From Gammaproteobacteria bacterium (GTDB lineage: Bacteria; Pseudomonadota; Gammaproteobacteria; Pseudomonadales; Porticoccaceae), in contig JACPPB010000045.1 in NCBI GenBank assembly GCA_016191205.1, forward strand, positions 1-39,433: 39,433 bases of DNA, read 5' to 3'. Positions 12,569-22,648 of this stretch are shown here, piece after piece. Position numbers and translations under genes: made by a program. The notes under the pieces were generated by a model. It was not told where the DNA came from, searched no databases, and worked only from the letters and a program-made list of their open reading frames with translations. Within the stretch, counting starts at the first letter, position 1, and every line of letters starts with the position of its first letter.

Positions 12569-13468
12569 GTGACGCCGTCACGGCCAGCCTGGCTGGCGCG
12601 CCGCCGCCCGTCGATGCCGCTGATCATGGGCATCCTCAATGCGACACCGGATTCTTTTTCAGGCGACGGCCTGTTTGCCGGTGACGCGTGCCCTGAAGGC
12701 CGTGGACCGTACCTGGATGGTGTCGTCGCCCGGGCGGCAATGCTGGTGGCACAAGGGGCCGACCTGCTGGATGTCGGCGGCGAATCCACCCGGCCCGGCG
12801 CCGCGCCAGTCTCCGACGACGTCGAGCTTGCCCGGGTGCTTCCCGTGATAGCCGCGCTGACCTCCCGTTTCGACGTGCTGATTTCCGTGGACACCAGTTC
12901 GCCGAAGGTCATGCGCGAAGTGGCAGCGGCTGGCGCGGCGCTGATCAACGACGTGCGCGCGTTACGCAGATCCGGAGCAATCGAGGCCGCGGCCGCAACC
13001 GGATTACCGGTGTGTCTGATGCACATGCAGGGCGATCCCGGGACCATGCAGGCGTCGCCCCACTATGGCGATGTGGTCGCCGAAGTGCGGGATTTTCTTG
13101 CCGCTCGGGTAGCCGCCTGCGCTGCGGCCGGCATGGCACCGGAGCTGTTGCTGGTTGATCCCGGTTTCGGTTTTGGCAAAACACTCGAACACAATCTGGC
13201 GTTGCTGCGCGCGTTGCCTGACATCGCGCCGCCCGGAGTGCCGGTGGTGGCGGGGTTCTCGCGTAAACGCATGGTGGGAGAGATCACCGGTCGCCCGGTG
13301 GCGGACCGGGTGCATGGCAGCGTGGCCCTGGCACTGCTGGCCGCGCGTCTTGGCGCCGCCGTCGTGCGGGTCCACGATGTTGCAGCCACGGCAGATGCGC
13401 TGAAAATTCTGGCTGCCGTCGAGCACGGTTCAACCGCGCGCGGCCCAATTGACGAGCTGATCCAATGA
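12569..13468 (+). CDS. folP: Dihydropteroate synthase FolP
   Basis: Condenses 4-aminobenzoate with the hydroxymethyl-dihydropterin pyrophosphate in folate synthesis; the target of sulfonamides. The 299-residue TIM-barrel protein shows the conserved loops: [26 protein letters not shown], the VDTSSP strand, [21 protein letters not shown] and [13 protein letters not shown]. The start is GTG with AAGGA seven bases upstream. Its end overlaps the start of glmM by 4 nt (ATGA), the usual ftsH-folP-glmM arrangement of gammaproteobacteria. The protein is slightly longer than E. coli FolP because of N-terminal residues before MPLIMG. Confidence 0.96.
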   Translation: MTPSRPAWLARRRPSMPLIMGILNATPDSFSGDGLFAGDACPEGRGPYLDGVVARAAMLVAQGADLLDVGGESTRPGAAPVSDDVELARVLPVIAALTSRFDVLISVDTSSPKVMREVAAAGAALINDVRALRRSGAIEAAAATGLPVCLMHMQGDPGTMQASPHYGDVVAEVRDFLAARVAACAAAGMAPELLLVDPGFGFGKTLEHNLALLRALPDIAPPGVPVVAGFSRKRMVGEITGRPVADRVHGSVALALLAARLGAAVVRVHDVAATADALKILAAVEHGSTARGPIDELIQ

Positions 13469-14811
13469 CGAAACGGTTTTTCGGCACCGACGGCATTCGC
13501 GGCCGTGTGGGGCAGTATCCCATCACTGCCGATTTCGTGTTGCGCCTGGGTTGGGCCGCCGGCAAGGTCCTCGGCCAGTGCAGCGAGGGGCGACGTCTGA
13601 TTCTGGTGGGCAAGGACACCCGCATTTCCGGTTATCTGTTCGAATCGGCGCTCCAGGCCGGAATTATCGCCGCCGGTGTTGATGTGAGCTTGCTGGGCCC
13701 CATGCCGACGCCCGCCATCGCGTATCTGACCCGGACTTTTCGCGCAGCGGCAGGGATAGTGATCAGCGCATCACACAACCCGTTCGACGACAACGGCATC
13801 AAATTTTTCGGAGCCGACGGCTGCAAACTGCCTGATGAAATCGAAATCGAGATCGAGCGGCATCTGGGCGAGCCGGTGACCACGGTGACGTCGGAGCGGC
13901 TGGGGCGCGCCAGCCGGATCGGCGATGCGGCGGGCCGCTACATCGAATTCTGCAAGGGGACGCTGCCTTCCAGCATCAGCCTCAACGGCCTGAAACTGGT
14001 GGTGGATTGCGCCCACGGCGCCACCTACCACGTCGCGCCGGACATATTCAGGGAGCTTGGCGCGGCTGTTCATCCGCTGAGCGTCGAGCCGGACGGTTGC
14101 AATATCAACCGCGGCTGCGGATCAACCGCGCCGGCGGCCTTGCAGCAGGCGGTATTGGCGCGCGACGCAGATTTGGGTATCGCTTTCGATGGCGACGGCG
14201 ATCGCGTCGTATTCGTGGATCGAACCGGCGCCATTGTGGATGGCGACCAACTCCTCTATGTGATTGCCGCGCACCGTCAGCGCCACGGCGGCTGCAGTGG
14301 TGTCGCCGGGACCTTGATGAGCAATTATGGACTCGAACTTGCGCTCGCGCGCATCGGGGTGCCATTTCTGCGCACCGCCGTCGGCGATCGACATGTGATT
14401 GAAGCGTTGCGGGAACGCGAATGGACTCTGGGCGGCGAAAGCTCAGGGCATATTGTTTGTCGCGATCTCACCACGACGGGGGACGGTCTCGTGGCGGCAC
14501 TCCAGGTGTTGCGAGCGATCATCGAAAGAGACCAGCCGCTTGACGAGCTCTGCGTTGACATGGCCAAGCTGCCGCAAACCATGATCAACGTGGCGGTGGG
14601 CGGCGACGCCGTATTCCACCCCGGGCCGGACGTGCTCGCCGCCGTCAGCGCGGCGGAGTGCAAACTGGCCGGCAGGGGCCGCGTGTTGTTGCGCCCCTCC
14701 GGTACCGAACCGGTGATCCGGGTGATGGTCGAAGGCGAAGACTTCGCACTGGTGCAGTGCCTGGCCGAAGAGGTCGCCGCAGCGGTCGCTGGAGCGGCTG
14801 GCCAGGGTTGA
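13465..14811 (+). CDS. glmM: Phosphoglucosamine mutase GlmM
   Basis: Interconverts glucosamine 6-phosphate and 1-phosphate on the way to UDP-N-acetylglucosamine for peptidoglycan and lipopolysaccharide. The 448-residue protein has the phosphoserine loop [16 protein letters not shown] (active Ser103), the metal-binding loop [12 protein letters not shown], the sugar-binding loop GGESSGH and the phosphate-binding loop [15 protein letters not shown]. All four alpha-D-phosphohexomutase domains appear complete. The ATG overlaps the folP stop, so translation is probably coupled. A promoter for tpiA lies shortly after its stop. Confidence 0.97.
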   Translation: MTKRFFGTDGIRGRVGQYPITADFVLRLGWAAGKVLGQCSEGRRLILVGKDTRISGYLFESALQAGIIAAGVDVSLLGPMPTPAIAYLTRTFRAAAGIVISASHNPFDDNGIKFFGADGCKLPDEIEIEIERHLGEPVTTVTSERLGRASRIGDAAGRYIEFCKGTLPSSISLNGLKLVVDCAHGATYHVAPDIFRELGAAVHPLSVEPDGCNINRGCGSTAPAALQQAVLARDADLGIAFDGDGDRVVFVDRTGAIVDGDQLLYVIAAHRQRHGGCSGVAGTLMSNYGLELALARIGVPFLRTAVGDRHVIEALREREWTLGGESSGHIVCRDLTTTGDGLVAALQVLRAIIERDQPLDELCVDMAKLPQTMINVAVGGDAVFHPGPDVLAAVSAAECKLAGRGRVLLRPSGTEPVIRVMVEGEDFALVQCLAEEVAAAVAGAAGQG

Positions 14812-14830
14812 CGGACCTTTGGCCTTTTCC

Positions 14831-14859
14831 TTGTTTGTCGAAGTTAACTTGGCTACTAT
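14831..14859 (+). promoter_or_regulatory. Predicted tpiA-secG promoter
   Basis: TTGTTT at 14831-14836, a 17-bp spacer and TACTAT at 14854-14859 form a reasonable sigma70 promoter in the 72-bp glmM-tpiA gap, 25 bp before the tpiA start. A GC-rich segment (GGCGCCC) follows the -10. It would drive tpiA, secG and perhaps the tRNA-Leu downstream. Confidence 0.5.
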
Positions 14860-14883
14860 TGGCGCCCTTTTTCGACCTGAGTT

Positions 14884-15639
14884 ATGCGCAAACCTCTCGT
14901 TATAGGCAACTGGAAAATGCACGGCTCGCGTCGTTCAGTGGGCCAGTTGCTTGACGGTATTGCGGGGGTTGCGGATCTTGCCGTCGAAGTCGCCGTTTGC
15001 CCGCCCTTCGTGTATCTCGCCGAAGCAGCGGCCCGGGTTTCCGGCACTGGCATTCGCCTCGCCGCGCAGAGCCTGAGCGAGTACGAATGCGGGGCTTACA
15101 CCGGCGAAGTGGCGGGGTCGATGCTGGCGGATGTCGGATGCCGGTACGTTCTGGTGGGACATTCCGAGCGGCGGCGTCTGTTCGGCGAGACCGACCACCG
15201 GATCGCGAGACAGTTTGAGCGGGCGCTGGCAGCGGGCATCACGCCGGTGCTGTGTGTCGGGGAAGACGCGGCCGAGCGCAACGCGGGCGCGACCTGGCAG
15301 GTGCTCCATAGACAACTGGAGGCGGTTGCCGAAGTGGCGGGCCGGGAAGCGCTGGGAAAGTCGGTAATCGCTTATGAGCCCGTATGGGCAATTGGCGCCG
15401 GCGCCATCGCAAGCCCCGCGCAGGTCGAGGCGGTACAGGTGCGCATTCGGGATCTGCTCGGCGCCCGTGGTGCCGAGACCCGGCTTTTGTACGGTGGCAG
15501 CGTATCGCAGGCGAATGCGGCTGAATTGTTTGCCCAGCCGGACGTGGATGGCGTTCTGGTGGGCGGCGCCTCGCTGCAGGCGGAGGAATTCGTGGCCATT
15601 TGTAGGCTGGCGGTTGGAGAATCATGGAAACCTTCGTAA
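14884..15639 (+). CDS. tpiA: Triosephosphate isomerase TpiA
   Basis: Interconverts dihydroxyacetone phosphate and glyceraldehyde 3-phosphate in glycolysis and gluconeogenesis. The 251-residue TIM barrel is full length. Active-site segments are present: GNWKMHG (Asn and Lys near the N-terminus), the catalytic His in LVGHSERR, the catalytic Glu in YEPVWAIGAG, and the phosphate-binding YGGSVSQANA and GVLVGGASL loops. The ATG is preceded by a weak ribosome binding site. The 3' end overlaps secG by 16 nt, so the two are co-expressed. Confidence 0.97.
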   Translation: MRKPLVIGNWKMHGSRRSVGQLLDGIAGVADLAVEVAVCPPFVYLAEAAARVSGTGIRLAAQSLSEYECGAYTGEVAGSMLADVGCRYVLVGHSERRRLFGETDHRIARQFERALAAGITPVLCVGEDAAERNAGATWQVLHRQLEAVAEVAGREALGKSVIAYEPVWAIGAGAIASPAQVEAVQVRIRDLLGARGAETRLLYGGSVSQANAAELFAQPDVDGVLVGGASLQAEEFVAICRLAVGESWKPS

Positions 15640-16076
15640 TCCTGTTACACATTGTCACCGCCTGTGCACTGGTTGCTTTCGTGCTGCTGCAGCAGGGCAA
15701 GGGGGCCGAGGCGGGTGCGTCCTTTGGGGCCGGTGCTTCCCAGACGCTGTTTGGCAGTGTGGGTAGCTGGAACTTCTTCAGCAGGGTCACGGCGGGGCTC
15801 GCGCTGGTATTTTTCCTGACCAGCTTTGGTTTGGCGGTGCTTGCCAAGCACAATGCCGGTGCTGGCGCGGCGCTTACCCCTGAAATCAAGATGCTTGAGG
15901 CGGCGCCGGCGGACACCGAAATCCCGACGCCGACCCCGGGCGCTGGTGACAGTCATGCCGCGGAAGCGGAGATTCCGGCGATAATGGACAAGGCCGCAAG
16001 CAAAGATGCGGCAACTGCAACTGAAGATACGGTGAGCAAAGATGTGGTGCCGCGGGATGCGACGCCGAAGCCATGA
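15624..16076 (+). CDS. secG: Preprotein translocase subunit SecG
   Basis: Small inner-membrane subunit of the SecYEG channel that assists SecA-driven export. Two transmembrane helices (about 3-22 and 54-74) flank the family motif LLQQGKGAEAGASFGAGASQTLFGSVGS. At 150 residues it is longer than E. coli SecG (110). The extra part is a low-complexity cytoplasmic or periplasmic tail (75-150) rich in Ala, Pro, Asp and Glu, common as a variable region in this family. It overlaps tpiA, and the tRNA-Leu begins five bases after its stop, so the tRNA is probably cut out of the secG transcript. Confidence 0.95.
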   Translation: METFVILLHIVTACALVAFVLLQQGKGAEAGASFGAGASQTLFGSVGSWNFFSRVTAGLALVFFLTSFGLAVLAKHNAGAGAALTPEIKMLEAAPADTEIPTPTPGAGDSHAAEAEIPAIMDKAASKDAATATEDTVSKDVVPRDATPKP

Positions 16077-16081
16077 GTTTT

Positions 16082-16166
16082 GCCCAAGTGGTGGAATTGG
16101 TAGACACGCTATCTTGAGGGGGTAGTGGCGTAAGCTGTGCCGGTTCGAGTCCGGCCTTGGGCACCA
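16082..16166 (+). tRNA. tRNA-Leu (anticodon GAG)
   Basis: An 85-base cloverleaf with encoded CCA. The acceptor stem GCCCAAG pairs with CTTGGGC, the D loop has the class II form, the anticodon stem CTATC/GGTAG holds loop TTGAGGG with anticodon GAG, a variable arm of about 13 bases follows, and the T arm is GCCGG-TTCGAGT-CCGGC. tRNA-Leu(GAG) after secG and before the initiator tRNA is the order known from E. coli (leuU-metY). Confidence 0.97.
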
Positions 16167-16334
16167 TGTATACAGTTGTAAGTCAGCGCGAACGGTGGTC
16201 CGGATCGATCCGGGTGCGCCCTGTCCTGCGGTCAGGTGTGGCCGTGGTTACGGTGCGGCGGCTTGGGCGTTTGGCCCACCGCCCCGGAGCCTCGAACCGA
16301 GGTTCGAAATCCGGTGTTTGGAGTGCGTTTGCGC
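16167..16334. other. tRNA-Leu to tRNA-fMet spacer with two palindromes
   Basis: No gene is seen here. A perfect 14-bp palindrome CCGGATCGATCCGG occupies 16200-16213, and TCGAACC-GA-GGTTCGA lies at 16292-16307. The second is followed by a T-arm-like string, but no cloverleaf can be drawn around it. Neither palindrome is followed by a T run. They may be processing or protein-binding sites (inference). Confidence 0.35.
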
Positions 16335-16363
16335 TTGACCCGATCGTCAGCCGATCCTATACT
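16335..16363 (+). promoter_or_regulatory. Strong sigma70 promoter for initiator tRNA (and rimP-nusA-infB)
   Basis: TTGACC at 16335-16340, an exact 17-bp spacer and TATACT at 16358-16363, followed by a GC-rich discriminator (TTGCGCCCC). This is the best sigma70 promoter in the window. It starts transcription about 80 bases before the initiator tRNA. A GC-rich discriminator is typical of stable-RNA promoters under ppGpp control (known for E. coli); that control is inferred here. Confidence 0.75.
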
Positions 16364-16369
16364 TTGCGC

Positions 16370-16444
16370 CCCTCGCGCTGATGCAATTTCAGGGCGGCGC
16401 GAGGGTCAGGAATTACCAGGTTCCTGAAACGGCGCGAGCCGTTT
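16370..16444 (+). other. Two hairpins in the 5' leader of the initiator tRNA
   Basis: CCCTCGCGC (16370-16378) pairs perfectly with GCGCGAGGG (16397-16405), and AAACGGC pairs with GCCGTTT around a GCGA tetraloop (16427-16444), ending five bases before the tRNA. The first begins essentially at the predicted transcript start. They likely shape precursor tRNA processing by RNase E or RNase P (inference). Confidence 0.5.
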
Positions 16445-16449
16445 GTCGA

Positions 16450-16526
<77 letters not shown>

Positions 16527-16568
16527 AATTTCGCCGGCACATTTGACGTGTGCCAGCCGGTGACAAGG

Positions 16569-16591
16569 GCCCCTGATATCAGGGGCTTTTT
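16569..16591 (+). terminator. Terminator after the initiator tRNA
   Basis: GCCCCTGA pairs with TCAGGGGC across a TA centre (16569-16586) and is followed by TTTTTGTTTT. This is a strong intrinsic terminator 42 bases after the tRNA. Some read-through, or another promoter, must serve rimP-nusA; in E. coli read-through from metY does this. A further T-rich stretch follows to about 16616 without a clear promoter. Confidence 0.85.
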
Positions 16592-16671
16592 GTTTTCTGG
16601 GGTTTTGTTTTTTTTTGCGGCAGTTTGTGTTTTTGATGTGCTGACGCAGCAGGGCGCGCCAGGCTCGGGGG

Positions 16672-16697
16672 CGAATCCGGGGCGACCGAATCCGGGG
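16672..16697. repeat. 11-bp direct repeat upstream of rimP
   Basis: CGAATCCGGGG occurs at 16672-16682 and again at 16687-16697, 23 bp before the rimP start. It may be a short slippage duplication or a binding site in the rimP leader. No hairpin or promoter is evident with it. Confidence 0.4.
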
Positions 16698-16719
16698 TGA
16701 CAAGGGCAGGTTCGATATC

Positions 16720-17181
16720 GTGCGGCGTGACGACAGACTGAAAGCATTGATCGAGCCGGTGGTGACCGCCTTCGGTTGCGAGCTTTGGGGCCTGGAGTTT
16801 TCGGCGGCGGGGCGGCACGGCTTGCTCAGGGTATACATCGACAAACCGGACGGTATCGGCATACAGGATTGCGAGCGCGTCAGTCGACAGCTGGGCAGCT
16901 TGCTGGATGTCGAAAACCCCATTGCCGGCGAATACACCCTGGAAGTGTCATCGCCGGGGCTGGATCGGCCGCTTTATGAACTGGATCAGTTTCGACAGTT
17001 TGTTGGATCCGACATCAATTTGCGCTTGCGCACGGCCTTCGAAGGCCGACGCAAATTCCAGGGGCGTTTGGTCGCGGTGGAGAAAGACGAAATTGTCATC
17101 GTGGTCGACGACCATGAATATTTGTTTCCGCATGCCGGTGTTGAGCGGGCAAGCGTAGTGCCGCAATTCGGTAACAAGTGA
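16720..17181 (+). CDS. rimP: Ribosome maturation factor RimP
   Basis: Binds pre-30S particles and promotes incorporation of S12 and nearby proteins. The 153-residue protein has the N-terminal alpha/beta domain ([18 protein letters not shown] and [24 protein letters not shown]), the hallmark [14 protein letters not shown], and the C-terminal SH3-like domain ([17 protein letters not shown]). The start is GTG preceded by AAGGGCAGG. nusA follows after 10 bp in the standard rimP-nusA-infB operon. Confidence 0.96.
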   Translation: MRRDDRLKALIEPVVTAFGCELWGLEFSAAGRHGLLRVYIDKPDGIGIQDCERVSRQLGSLLDVENPIAGEYTLEVSSPGLDRPLYELDQFRQFVGSDINLRLRTAFEGRRKFQGRLVAVEKDEIVIVVDDHEYLFPHAGVERASVVPQFGNK

Positions 17182-17191
17182 GAGCGTTGGA

Positions 17192-18685
17192 ATGAGCAAG
17201 GAAATCCTGCAGGTTGCCCAGGCCGTGTCCAATGAAAAGGGCGTTGCCGAGGGTGTGATCTTTGATGCCATGGAGCAGGCGCTCGCAATGGCGACCACAA
17301 AGCGTTTCGACGAAGACTCCAATATCCGCGTCACGATAGACCGGCGCACCGGAGACTACGAGACCTACCGCTGGTGGACCGTGGTCGATGATGCCACGCT
17401 GGCCGAGTTGGGTACCCAGTTCACGCTCGAAGAGGCCCATGAACGCGACCCCAATCTCAAGCCGGGCGACATTTTTGAAGAACAGATCGACAACGTCGAA
17501 TTCGGGCGGATAGCCGCCCAGACCGCCAAACAGGTGATTGTGCAGAAAGTGCGCGATGCCGAGCGCGCGCTGGTCGCGCGGCAATACGAACATCGGATCG
17601 GTGAATTGCTCGGCGGCATGGTCAAGAAAGTCACGCGCGAACACATCATTGTCGATCTCGGCAACAACGCAGAAGGATTGTTGCCGAGGGAAGAGCTGGT
17701 GGGTCGGGAAGTATTCCGCGTCAACGATCGGGTGCGCGCGGTGCTGATGGGTATCAACACCGAAGGCCGCGGTCCCGTGTTGTTGATGAGCCGACGCTGC
17801 AACGCCATGTTGACCCAGTTGTTTCGCATCGAAGTGCCCGAAATTGCCGAGCAGGTGATTGAAATCCGCGCTGCCGCGCGCGATCCCGGTGCACGGGCTA
17901 AGATCGCCGTGAAAACCAACGACGGGCGCATGGATCCCATCGGAGCCTGTGTCGGCATGCGTGGCGCACGGGTTCAGGCGGTGTCCAACGAACTGGACGG
18001 CGAGCGCATCGATATCGTGTTGTGGGACGACAACCCCGCGCAGCTGGTCATCAACGCCATGGCGCCCGCCGAAGTCGAATCCATTATCGTGGACGAAGAC
18101 AGTCATTCCATGGACGTGGCTGTCGCTGCGGACACCCTGGCTCAGGCAATTGGGCGCGGCGGCCAGAATGTGCGTTTGGCATCCGAGCTGACCGGCTGGA
18201 ACATCAATGTGATGAGCGTGGATGAGATCCACGCCAAGCAGCAAGAGGAGGCCGGCAGCACCATCCAGCAGTTCATGGACAAACTGGATATCGATGAAGA
18301 CGTAGCCAGCGTGCTTGTCGAGGAAGGTTTCACGACGCTTGAAGAGGTCGCCTATGTGCCTATCGACGAAATGGCCGGTATCGAAGGGTTTGATCGCGAT
18401 ATGGCGGAAGAATTGCGCGCTCGCGCGAAGGACGCCTTGTTGACCAGGGCGTTGGCATCCGAGGAGGAACTGGCGGAGGCCACCCCTGGCGACGACCTGC
18501 TGGCAATGGCGGGTATGGACTCGACGCTTGCCCACAAGCTCGCGGCGCACGGAATTGTTTCCGTCGAGGATCTCGCCGAACAGTCGGTCGATGATTTGCT
18601 GGATATCGAGGCGATGGCGCCGGAACGGGCCGCGGAGCTGATAATGACGGCGCGAGCGCCCTGGTTTGCGACGAATGAAGTCTGA
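17192..18685 (+). CDS. nusA: Transcription termination/antitermination factor NusA
   Basis: Binds RNA polymerase and RNA, controlling pausing, termination and antitermination. The 497-residue protein has the N-terminal polymerase-binding domain (1-130), an S1 domain (about 135-200, [27 protein letters not shown]), two KH domains ([19 protein letters not shown] and [21 protein letters not shown]), and two acidic C-terminal helix-hairpin repeats (about 365-497), the gammaproteobacterial form. It ends [11 protein letters not shown]. It starts 10 bp after rimP; infB follows after 66 bp. Confidence 0.97.
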   Translation: MSKEILQVAQAVSNEKGVAEGVIFDAMEQALAMATTKRFDEDSNIRVTIDRRTGDYETYRWWTVVDDATLAELGTQFTLEEAHERDPNLKPGDIFEEQIDNVEFGRIAAQTAKQVIVQKVRDAERALVARQYEHRIGELLGGMVKKVTREHIIVDLGNNAEGLLPREELVGREVFRVNDRVRAVLMGINTEGRGPVLLMSRRCNAMLTQLFRIEVPEIAEQVIEIRAAARDPGARAKIAVKTNDGRMDPIGACVGMRGARVQAVSNELDGERIDIVLWDDNPAQLVINAMAPAEVESIIVDEDSHSMDVAVAADTLAQAIGRGGQNVRLASELTGWNINVMSVDEIHAKQQEEAGSTIQQFMDKLDIDEDVASVLVEEGFTTLEEVAYVPIDEMAGIEGFDRDMAEELRARAKDALLTRALASEEELAEATPGDDLLAMAGMDSTLAHKLAAHGIVSVEDLAEQSVDDLLDIEAMAPERAAELIMTARAPWFATNEV

Positions 18686-18751
18686 AGCAAGTGAAGTTTC
18701 GAGCGGATCAAGTTTGATGCTGATCGTGCATAGAGCGAGGAACTGAAAAGC

Positions 18752-21301
18752 ATGGCTCAACTGACTGTCAGTGAACTTGCCGAAGTGGTCGACGCTCCGG
18801 TTGAGCGCTTGCTTCGGCAAATGCACGCCGCCGGGCTGTCGCACGACTCTGCCGAGCAGGTGGTCAACGATGAAGATAAACAGAAATTACTGGTTTATCT
18901 GAAAAGCCTGCACGGTGAAGAAACGGAGGAGCCGCGCAAAATTACGCTGCGCCGCAAGACCGTGAGCACGTTGCGCACGGGATCGGGCAAGCGCGTCGTC
19001 AATGTGGAAGTGCGGAAGAAACGCACCTACGTCAAGCAGGACGAAAGCGGCGAGTCGGAACCAACCACAGAGGCGGAGGCGCCGGTTGCTGTTCCGATCG
19101 TGATGGAGGATCCGGAAGCAAAACGGATCGCCGCCATCGAAGCGCGCCGCAAGGCGGAGGACGAGCGTGCGCGCATCGCGGACGAGGCGCGACGACCGCC
19201 GGAACCGGAGTCAGGCCCGGACCTGGTGCCGGAAAAAGTAATCGTCAAGACCGACGGCGCGCCCGCGGTGGTTGCCGCGATAGCGGCCGCGGAGCCGATT
19301 GGTGATGGCGGCAAGGCCGGGAAGAAGCGTGAAAAGCGCGACGACGCCCCGCTGGATGCCGACGACGACAAGCCCAAGAAGAAAAAGCCGCTCAAAGGTC
19401 AGCGCAAGCAAAAAACCGAGGGCGTCGCCGAGATTCTGGTCGACGACGACGAAGGCGACCGCAAGCCGCGACTGCTCTCGGGGCGTCCGGCAGTGCAGGC
19501 CCGCAATATTCATGTGTTCAAGAAACCCACCGGAAAAATTGTGCACGAAGTCGAAGTTCCCGAGGCAATCACCGTTGCGGATCTCGCCCAGAAAATGGCG
19601 GTAAAGGCGGCTATGGTCATTCGCGAATTGATGAAGATGGGCACGATGGCCACCATCAATCAAACGATTGATCGCGATACCGCGTTCCTTGTCATCGAGG
19701 AAATGGGGCACAAGCCGGTCGCTGTTTCGTCGCGCGAAGCGGTCGTGGAGGAGACGTTCCGGGAAGGGATCGCGGCGGCTGAGGCCGAGTCTCTGCCCCG
19801 CGCGCCGGTAGTCACCGTGATGGGCCATGTCGATCATGGCAAAACCTCACTGCTCGATTACATCCGTAAATCCCGCGTCGCGTCCGGCGAAGCCGGTGGC
19901 ATCACGCAGCATATCGGCGCTTATCATGTGCAAACGCCGCGCGGGTTTATCACCTTCCTCGATACCCCGGGTCACGCTGCCTTTACCGCGATGCGCGCCC
20001 GCGGCGCCCGTGCCACCGATGTGGTGATTCTTGTCGTGGCGGCGGATGACGGCGTAATGCCGCAGACCAAGGAAGCCGTTGCCCATGCGCGTGCTGCTGG
20101 CGTGCCTTTGGTCGTCGCCATCAACAAGATTGACAAGCCGGGCGCGAATCTCGATCAGATCACCAGCGAGCTGTCGGCGCTGGAAGTGGTGCCCGAGGAG
20201 TGGGGTGGCGATACGCAATTCGTGCGGGTTTCCGCCCATACCGGCGAGGGTATCGAAGCGCTGCTGGAAGCCGTGTCCCTGCAGGCGGAGCTGCTCGAAC
20301 TGCGCGCCCCGGTGGCGGTGCCAGCGCGCGGAGTCGTCATCGAAGCGCGGGTCGATCGCGCGCGGGGAGTGGTAGCGACCTTGCTGGTTCAGGCGGGCAC
20401 GCTGCGGCCCGGCGATTTTCTGCTGGCCGGCGAAAGTATCGGCAAGGTGCGGGCAATGATCGGCGACGACGGCGCGCCGGCGCGCGAGGCCGGCCCATCG
20501 ATTCCGGTGGAAGTGCTGGGGCTCGATATCCCGCCACAAGCCGGTGACGAGTTCTATGTGACGTCCGATGAACGCCAGGCGCGCGAGATCGTCCAGCTGC
20601 GTCAGGCCCGTTCGCGCGAGGAGCGCGTGGCACGCCAGCAAGCCGTCAACCTCGAGAACGTATTTGCCGGCTTTGAAGGCACGGCGCGCAAAGTGTTGCC
20701 GGTGGTCGTCAAGGCGGACGTGCGCGGATCCCTGGAAGCCCTGTTGTCCGCGCTGCACGAATTCGGCACCGATGAGGTAGGCGTGAACGTAGTGAGCTCA
20801 GGGATAGGTGGATTGACGGAATCCGACATCAATCTGGCGGTTACCACGGGTGCGGTGGTGCTCGGCTTCAATGTCCGCGCCGATGCTGCCGCGCGCAAGG
20901 TTGCCGCTGCCGAAGGTGTCGATATCCGCTACTACAGCGTTATTTACCACCTGCTTGACGAGGTCAAGAAAGCGCTGTCGGGCATGTTGGCACCCGAAGT
21001 GCGCGAGGAAATCATCGGCATCGCCGAAGTGCGCGAAGTATTCCGGTCGCCGAAATTTGGCCAGGTCGCCGGTTGCCGCGTGGTGGAAGGTGCGCTGTAC
21101 CGCAACAAGCCGATTCGGGTGCTGCGCGACAGTGTGGTGATTTTTTCCGGTGAACTGGAATCCTTGCGACGCTTCAAGGACGATGTCGCGGAGGTGCGTG
21201 CCGGCACCGAATGCGGTGTCGGGGTCAAAGGCTACAACGATGTTCGCCCCGGCGATCAGATCGAGGTCTATGATATCCAGCGCGTGGCGCGGCAGCTCTA
21301 G
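18752..21301 (+). CDS. infB: Translation initiation factor IF-2
   Basis: GTPase that brings initiator tRNA to the 30S subunit and joins the subunits. The 849-residue protein has the IF2 N-terminal helical domains ([28 protein letters not shown]), a charged Lys/Glu/Asp-rich linker (about 55-250), the second N domain ([30 protein letters not shown]), the G domain with GHVDHGKT (about 357-364), DTPGHAAF and NKID, and the C-terminal domains that bind fMet-tRNA. Internal initiation to give shorter isoforms, as in E. coli, cannot be judged here. The ribosome binding site GAGG is 12 bases before the ATG. rbfA follows after 11 bp. Confidence 0.98.
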   Translation: MAQLTVSELAEVVDAPVERLLRQMHAAGLSHDSAEQVVNDEDKQKLLVYLKSLHGEETEEPRKITLRRKTVSTLRTGSGKRVVNVEVRKKRTYVKQDESGESEPTTEAEAPVAVPIVMEDPEAKRIAAIEARRKAEDERARIADEARRPPEPESGPDLVPEKVIVKTDGAPAVVAAIAAAEPIGDGGKAGKKREKRDDAPLDADDDKPKKKKPLKGQRKQKTEGVAEILVDDDEGDRKPRLLSGRPAVQARNIHVFKKPTGKIVHEVEVPEAITVADLAQKMAVKAAMVIRELMKMGTMATINQTIDRDTAFLVIEEMGHKPVAVSSREAVVEETFREGIAAAEAESLPRAPVVTVMGHVDHGKTSLLDYIRKSRVASGEAGGITQHIGAYHVQTPRGFITFLDTPGHAAFTAMRARGARATDVVILVVAADDGVMPQTKEAVAHARAAGVPLVVAINKIDKPGANLDQITSELSALEVVPEEWGGDTQFVRVSAHTGEGIEALLEAVSLQAELLELRAPVAVPARGVVIEARVDRARGVVATLLVQAGTLRPGDFLLAGESIGKVRAMIGDDGAPAREAGPSIPVEVLGLDIPPQAGDEFYVTSDERQAREIVQLRQARSREERVARQQAVNLENVFAGFEGTARKVLPVVVKADVRGSLEALLSALHEFGTDEVGVNVVSSGIGGLTESDINLAVTTGAVVLGFNVRADAAARKVAAAEGVDIRYYSVIYHLLDEVKKALSGMLAPEVREEIIGIAEVREVFRSPKFGQVAGCRVVEGALYRNKPIRVLRDSVVIFSGELESLRRFKDDVAEVRAGTECGVGVKGYNDVRPGDQIEVYDIQRVARQL

Positions 21302-21312
21302 CGAGACAGCAT

Positions 21313-21699
21313 ATGCCCAGGGAGTTCAAGCGCAGCGAGCGGGTCGCCGATGCACTCCAGCGCGAGTTGGCGGAGTTGCTGCGCACCGAGCTCGATGACC
21401 CGCGCGTCGAATTGGCCAACATCACCAGCGTCGATGTCAGCCGCGACCTCACCAGCGCCAAAGTGTTTGTGAGCTTTATCGGCCAGCGCAGTCCCGAACA
21501 GTGCGCGGAGGCGATGGCGGCGCTCAACGGCGCCGCCGGCTTTCTGCGGGGCAGACTCAGCGGTGTAATTCGCTTGCGCATCATGCCGCGCTTGCAGTTC
21601 ATTCACGACACGACCGGTGACCGCGGACAACGCCTCGCCGCCTTGATCGAGCACGCACTGGCAAGCGACGAGCGCGCCCGCCGCGCGGAGCAAACCTGA
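21313..21699 (+). CDS. rbfA: 30S ribosome-binding factor RbfA
   Basis: Cold-shock-associated maturation factor that binds near helix 1 of 16S rRNA in pre-30S particles. The 128-residue protein has the single KH-like domain, with FKRSERVADALQRELAELLRTELDDPRV and the conserved ITSVDVSRDLTSAKVFVSF, then LRGRLSGVIRLRIMPRLQFIHD. It lies between infB and truB in the usual order; truB starts one base after its stop, so the two are translationally coupled. The ribosome binding site is weak (GCGAGACAGC). Confidence 0.95.
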   Translation: MPREFKRSERVADALQRELAELLRTELDDPRVELANITSVDVSRDLTSAKVFVSFIGQRSPEQCAEAMAALNGAAGFLRGRLSGVIRLRIMPRLQFIHDTTGDRGQRLAALIEHALASDERARRAEQT

Positions 21700-21700
21700 G

Positions 21701-22645
21701 GTGGCGCGCACCCGCAAGGGCAGGTCCGTGGACGGTATCCTGGTGCTCGATAAACCGACGGGCCCGACCTCGAACCAGGCCCTGCAGCGTGTAAAATGGC
21801 TGTTTGATGCCGCCAAGGCGGGGCATACCGGTAGTCTGGATCCGCTGGCGACGGGAGTCCTGCCCATCTGTTTTGGTGAAGCCACCAAATTCACCCAGTT
21901 TCTGCTCGAGGCCGACAAAACCTATGCCAGCACTTTCCGTCTGGGCGTGACCACGACCACCGGCGATCAGGACGGCGAAGTGCTGACGGAAAAGAGCGCA
22001 GGCGAGGTGTCGGCCGCGCGGATCGAGGCGGCGCTGGTGTCGTTTCGTGGCAACATCGAGCAGATTCCCTCGATGTATTCGGCGCTCAAGCAAGGTGGCC
22101 AACCGCTCTACAAGCTGGCTCGTCAGGGGCTCGAAGTGGAACGCGCACCGCGGCAGGTGACTGTCCACAGTTACGAGATTGACGCTTTTCGCGGCGGCGA
22201 ATGCGCCGAACTGGATGTGGTGATCCGGTGCAGCAAAGGCACCTACATCCGGACGCTCGCCGAAGATCTCGGCCGTCAGTTGGGTTGTGGCGCTCATGTG
22301 ACGCGCTTGCGACGATTGGCGTCGGGTCCGTTTGGCGAAGCCGACGCCGTGACGCTGGACGATATCGACGCACTGCGCACGAGCGGATCGTTCGCGGCAC
22401 TGGATACCTTGCTGCGGCCGGTGGATGCGGCAGTGGCCGACCGCCTGGCGCTGGAGCTGCCGGAGAATCTGTCCTGGTATTTTTTGCGTGGCCAGGCGGT
22501 GGCGTTGGCGCAGGCGCGGCAGGAAGCCAGCGAAGGCGATCTGGTACGGGTTTTCCGGGCGCCGGGTGAATTTCTTGGCGTTGGAGAAGTGTTGGACGAC
22601 GGGCGCATCAAGCCCCACCGGCTGGTCGCCGGAGCCCAGCGCTAG
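21701..22645 (+). CDS. truB: tRNA pseudouridine(55) synthase TruB
   Basis: Forms pseudouridine 55 in the T loop of nearly all tRNAs. The 314-residue protein has the catalytic motif GHTGSLDPLATGVLP with the active Asp, then FGEATKFTQFLLEADKTY, the RNA-binding insert, and the C-terminal PUA-like domain (after about 245). The conserved CSKGTYIRTLAEDLG is present. The start is GTG, one base after the rbfA stop, with GGAG about 11 bases upstream. It is followed by a 124-bp rpsO leader. Confidence 0.96.
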   Translation: MARTRKGRSVDGILVLDKPTGPTSNQALQRVKWLFDAAKAGHTGSLDPLATGVLPICFGEATKFTQFLLEADKTYASTFRLGVTTTTGDQDGEVLTEKSAGEVSAARIEAALVSFRGNIEQIPSMYSALKQGGQPLYKLARQGLEVERAPRQVTVHSYEIDAFRGGECAELDVVIRCSKGTYIRTLAEDLGRQLGCGAHVTRLRRLASGPFGEADAVTLDDIDALRTSGSFAALDTLLRPVDAAVADRLALELPENLSWYFLRGQAVALAQARQEASEGDLVRVFRAPGEFLGVGEVLDDGRIKPHRLVAGAQR

Positions 22646-22648
22646 CAG

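Noticed and set aside
16280..16330. T-arm-like string (GGTTCGAAATCC) between the two tRNA genes
   Set aside because: No acceptor stem, anticodon stem or CCA end can be drawn around it, so it is not called a tRNA. It may be a remnant.
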